Origin: Chitinophagaceae bacterium UBA3961
GTDB lineage: Bacteria; Bacteroidota; Bacteroidia; Chitinophagales; Chitinophagaceae
NCBI GenBank assembly: GCA_002385265.1
Contig: DGDD01000128.1
Coordinates: 1 to 14,459 of the forward strand
Reading direction: 5' to 3'
Length of the DNA stretch: 14,459 nucleotides
The notes under the pieces were generated by a model. It saw nothing but the letters and a program-made list of their open reading frames with translations, ran no database searches and had not been told where the DNA came from. The position numbers and the translations under genes were made by a program. Below are positions 12,038 to 14,459 of the stretch, one piece after another. How positions within the stretch are numbered: the first letter of the stretch is position 1; each line of letters starts with the position of its first letter.

Positions 12038-12080
12038 AAATCAGGTGGGGAATGCATTTTCTTCACCTGATTTCGTTTTT
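12038..12080 (+). terminator. Terminator after the ferredoxin gene
   Basis: AAATCAGGTG (12038-12047) pairs with CACCTGATTT (12064-12073), with further GAA/TTC pairing possible in the loop; CG and five T follow (12076-12080). Confidence 0.8.
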
Positions 12081-12180
12081 AGCTCGATTTTTGCCAATAC
12101 TAGGCACATTTGGGCGAAAAGGCCCTTCCAAAACGGATTCCTTTTCGTTTATTTGCCAAAATTAAACTAGGATCAGATCC

Positions 12181-13164
12181 ATGAAACCCGTAATTGCATT
12201 TGTAACCGGTGGCTATTCTACGGAAGCAGAAATTTCCTATAAAAGCGCCATCACCATTGAGAAAAACATCGATACTACAAAGTTCGATTTCTATAAAATT
12301 GACATCACTCCCACAAGTTGGAATTGCGTTCACAATGGATCTAAAATAGAAGTGAACAAACACGATTTCTCCCTTGAAATTGAAGGGGAAAAAATCAAAT
12401 TCGATGCTGTATTGATTGGGATCCACGGAACACCCGGTGAAGATGGGAAATTACAAGGCTATTTCGATTTAGTTGGGTTGCCCTATACTTCTTGTGATGC
12501 AGCAACTTCTGCGCTTACCTTTAACAAACGATATACTGTTGCCGTTGCCTCTTTCGGTGGCATTAAAACAGCCAAATCATTGCACCTCTTCAAACACAGT
12601 CCGGTGAGTGCTGAAGCCATCTTGGCTCAGCTAAAATTACCGGTGTTCGTGAAACCCAATAACGGAGGCTCCAGTATTGGCATGAGCAAAGTGAACGAAG
12701 CTGCTGAACTTCCTGCGGCATTAGACAAAGCGTTTAAAGAAGATACCCAAGTATTGGTGGAGGAATTTATTTCAGGTCGCGAGTTTACGGTGGGAGTATT
12801 CAAAACAACAGAAGACATTATTGTTCTTCCCATCACCGAGATCATTACCAAAAAAGATTTCTTCGATTACGAAGCCAAATATCAGGGGGCGAGTGAAGAA
12901 ATTACCCCTGCGAACATTACCGCTGAAATGCAAGAGCAAATTCGCAGTACGGCTAGAAAAGTTTATGAAGTATTCAATTGCAGAGGTGTAGTGAGGATCG
13001 ATTTTATTTACAATGAAGAAGCGAAACAGCCGTATATTCTTGAGATCAATACGGTGCCCGGTCAAAGTGCTGCCAGCATTGTGCCACAACAGGTTCAAAT
13101 TATGGGATGGAATTTGAAGGATTTCTATTCCTCTCTCATTGAAGAAGCATTGACAAGAAAATAA
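12181..13164 (+). CDS. ddl: D-alanine--D-alanine ligase
   Basis: A 327-residue ATP-grasp ligase that joins two D-Ala for the peptidoglycan stem peptide. The N-terminal domain has VTGGYSTEAEISYKSA, the family's GGxSxExxVS-type start, and IHGTPGEDGKLQGYFD. The ATP-grasp domain has KPNNGGSSIGMSK (Lys158 onward) and VEEFISGREFTVGV; the metal and substrate segment is EINTVPGQSAAS (Glu288, Asn290). Length is typical for the family. It is the first gene of a tight plus-strand group: the PASTA gene starts 29 bp after its stop and the rhodanese gene follows. No clear TAnnTTTG promoter was found in the 100 bp upstream. Confidence 0.96.
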   Translation: MKPVIAFVTGGYSTEAEISYKSAITIEKNIDTTKFDFYKIDITPTSWNCVHNGSKIEVNKHDFSLEIEGEKIKFDAVLIGIHGTPGEDGKLQGYFDLVGLPYTSCDAATSALTFNKRYTVAVASFGGIKTAKSLHLFKHSPVSAEAILAQLKLPVFVKPNNGGSSIGMSKVNEAAELPAALDKAFKEDTQVLVEEFISGREFTVGVFKTTEDIIVLPITEIITKKDFFDYEAKYQGASEEITPANITAEMQEQIRSTARKVYEVFNCRGVVRIDFIYNEEAKQPYILEINTVPGQSAASIVPQQVQIMGWNLKDFYSSLIEEALTRK

Positions 13165-13193
13165 CCAATACGAATCATCGAAAAAAAGACAGC

Positions 13194-14006
13194 GTGTTTA
13201 AATCCATTACATCAAAACCACTTTGGGTCAACATACTCTTCGCTTTTGGCGGATTGGCTGTTGTGTTAATATTGTTCATGTTTTCGTTGAACTTGGTAAC
13301 CCGTCATGGTAAAACCATGACCATTCCGGGTGTAGAAGGGAGAACTTTTGCCGAGGCAAAACGTATTTTGGAAACAGCAGGATTTGACGTAGAAATTCAA
13401 GACTCAATTTACAACGATACTGCTGTTGCAATGGCAGTGCTTCGTCAGTTTCCCGCAGCCGATGAAGTAGTAAAAGTAAATCGCACTGTTTATTTAACGA
13501 TCAACCGTTCTGTTCCTCCAACAATCGAAATGCCTTTATTGGAAGGTCTGAGCTTTCGAAATGCTCAGTTGATGCTGAAGCAATATGGATTGAGAATGGG
13601 AGATACGTTGTATCGTTCCGACTATGCAAAGAATTCAGTTTTGGAACAACAAATGGGCGGTGCCCGAATCAAGCCCGGCACTAAAATTAGCATGGGAACA
13701 AAGATTGATTTGATATTGGGCAGCGGTGCCGGAGCAGATCAGTTTTCAGTTCCTGAGTTGGTGGGATTGACCTATACAGAAGCTAAATTTGTATTGGAAT
13801 CGAATGGACTTGTATTGGGAACTGTAGTGGCGGATGGGGTATCGGACTCCGCTAGTGCATATGTGATCAAACAGAATCCGGAACGTTTTACGATGGACAA
13901 TCGCATCAATAAAATGCGTCAAGGCCAAAGCGTCGACTTGTTTTTAAGCATAGAACGTCCGGTGATTGCTCCTCCGGTAATTCCAGACACAACAATTAAA
14001 AATTAA
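13194..14006 (+). CDS. Membrane-anchored protein with three PASTA domains
   Basis: A 270-residue protein with a short cytoplasmic N-terminus, one membrane segment (about 10-32) and an exported part made of three PASTA-like domains: about 42-106 (starts TIPGVEGRTFAEAK), 112-180 (EMPLLEGLSFRNAQ) and 186-255 (SVPELVGLTYTEAK). PASTA domains bind uncrosslinked peptidoglycan or stem peptides. There is no kinase or transpeptidase domain, unlike PknB/StkP or PBP2x, so it is a stand-alone form; a sensor or scaffold role in wall synthesis is inference, supported by ddl just upstream. The start codon is GTG at 13194; there is no ATG ahead of the membrane segment in frame. The Pro-rich tail (about 257-265) is short. 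The rhodanese gene starts 13 bp after the stop. Confidence 0.9.
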   Translation: MFKSITSKPLWVNILFAFGGLAVVLILFMFSLNLVTRHGKTMTIPGVEGRTFAEAKRILETAGFDVEIQDSIYNDTAVAMAVLRQFPAADEVVKVNRTVYLTINRSVPPTIEMPLLEGLSFRNAQLMLKQYGLRMGDTLYRSDYAKNSVLEQQMGGARIKPGTKISMGTKIDLILGSGAGADQFSVPELVGLTYTEAKFVLESNGLVLGTVVADGVSDSASAYVIKQNPERFTMDNRINKMRQGQSVDLFLSIERPVIAPPVIPDTTIKN

Positions 14007-14019
14007 AACCCTTTCAATA

Positions 14020-14328
14020 ATGCAAACTATTTCTGCTGCTGATGTAAAAGCCCGATTGGATGCGGGTGAAGCATTGAATCTCGTAGATGTAAGAGAACCT
14101 TTCGAAAATGCTGATTTTAATATTGGTGGAGTATTGGTTCCCCTCGGAAAAATTCAAACCATGCAAACCGATGATATTGATGAACTGAAAGATCAAGAAG
14201 TAATTGTGTATTGCAGAAGCGGCAACCGCAGTGGCCAAGCTTGTCTTATCCTCGAAACCATGGGCTTTAGCAATGTAAAGAATTTGGTTGGCGGAATGAT
14301 GGGTTGGGAAGCAACTTACGGAAGATAA
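14020..14328 (+). CDS. Single-domain rhodanese-like protein
   Basis: A 102-residue protein consisting of one rhodanese domain, GlpE/PspE-like. Cys65 sits in the active-site loop CRSGNR (65-70), the persulfide-forming residue of active sulfurtransferases. DVREPFE (23-29) and NLVGGMMGW are the other conserved segments. There is no signal peptide, so it is cytoplasmic. It is probably cotranscribed with ddl and the PASTA gene, but a functional link is not evident. The stop codon overlaps the first unit of an AGTT octamer array that runs into the terminator. Confidence 0.94.
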   Translation: MQTISAADVKARLDAGEALNLVDVREPFENADFNIGGVLVPLGKIQTMQTDDIDELKDQEVIVYCRSGNRSGQACLILETMGFSNVKNLVGGMMGWEATYGR

Positions 14329-14361
14329 GTTCTCGAGTTATTAAGTTATTTAGTTTTTAGT
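14328..14361 (+). repeat. AGTT octamer array at the rhodanese stop codon
   Basis: AGTT recurs at 14328, 14336, 14344 and 14352, an exact 8-bp period, with AGTG at 14359 one base short. The first A is the last base of the TAA stop. 14342-14358 is identical to 5280-5296 after accC. Confidence 0.8.
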
Positions 14362-14362
14362 G

Positions 14363-14385
14363 GGCTCCGTGAGGGGCCTTTTTTT
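14363..14385 (+). terminator. Terminator of the ddl-PASTA-rhodanese group
   Basis: GGCTCC (14363-14368) pairs with GGGGCC (14373-14378), with one G-T pair and loop GTGA, followed by seven T (14379-14385). Confidence 0.88.
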
Positions 14386-14386
14386 A

Positions 14387-14437
14387 TTAGGTAGTAGGCT
14401 TTAGGTTGTTAGGCTTTAGTTGGTCTCTGTGAGAGGA
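14387..14437 (+). repeat. TTAGGNN array and decayed hairpin copy at the right edge
   Basis: Units start at 14387, 14395, 14401, 14409 and 14416 (6 to 8 bp) in TTAGG orientation on the rhodanese sense strand. They are followed by GGTCTCTGTGAGAGG (14422-14436), which resembles the terminator text GGGCTCCGTGAGGGG just upstream. A further composite spacer probably continues beyond the window. Confidence 0.7.
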
Positions 14438-14459
14438 TGCTGTTTTCTTACTTATGAAT

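Overview
The window looks like chromosomal DNA from a member of the Bacteroidota, probably a Chitinophagaceae-like bacterium. Three things point there. First, the secreted metalloprotease at the left edge has a type IX secretion (T9SS) C-terminal sorting domain. Second, several genes are preceded by the Bacteroidota -7 box TAnnTTTG rather than a sigma70 -10 box. Third, gene sets such as efp-accB-accC and an acyl-CoA reductase divergent from a ferredoxin have the sequence flavour of that phylum. This placement is inference from protein style; no rRNA or other marker is present.

Layout, left to right: a secreted M43 metalloprotease (minus strand, 61-2193); a 433-bp divergent spacer with three short-period repeats; efp, accB and accC (plus strand, 2627-5257); a convergent spacer full of repeats; ispH (minus, 5648-6856); a cytoplasmic GH13 glucosidase/amylase-family enzyme (plus, 6980-8248); a second repeat-rich convergent spacer; a DegP/HtrA-type periplasmic protease (minus, 8793-10295); a LuxC-family acyl-CoA reductase (minus, 10608-11606) divergent from a 2[4Fe-4S] ferredoxin (plus, 11666-12013); then a tight cluster of ddl, a three-PASTA membrane protein and a single-domain rhodanese (plus, 12181-14328).

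Most genes are housekeeping: translation of difficult peptides (EF-P), the first step of fatty acid synthesis (BCCP and biotin carboxylase), the last step of the MEP isoprenoid pathway (IspH), envelope protein quality control (HtrA), peptidoglycan precursor synthesis (Ddl) with a probable peptidoglycan-binding partner (PASTA). No phage, IS element, CRISPR array, tRNA or rRNA was seen.

The most unusual content is between genes. Arrays of 7-bp (sometimes 8-bp) units lie at the ends of genes: TTAGGNN-type, AGTTNNN(N)-type and TAATTAN-type. Where a TTAGGNN array lies downstream of a gene it reads TTAGG on that gene's sense strand, so each convergent spacer carries two arrays in inverted orientation around a core of other repeats. 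Several arrays begin at or inside the stop codon. Since 7 and 8 are not multiples of 3 and each unit carries a stop triplet, the arrays place stops in all frames. The second notable point is EF-P, whose modification-loop tip carries Arg32 instead of the usual Lys.
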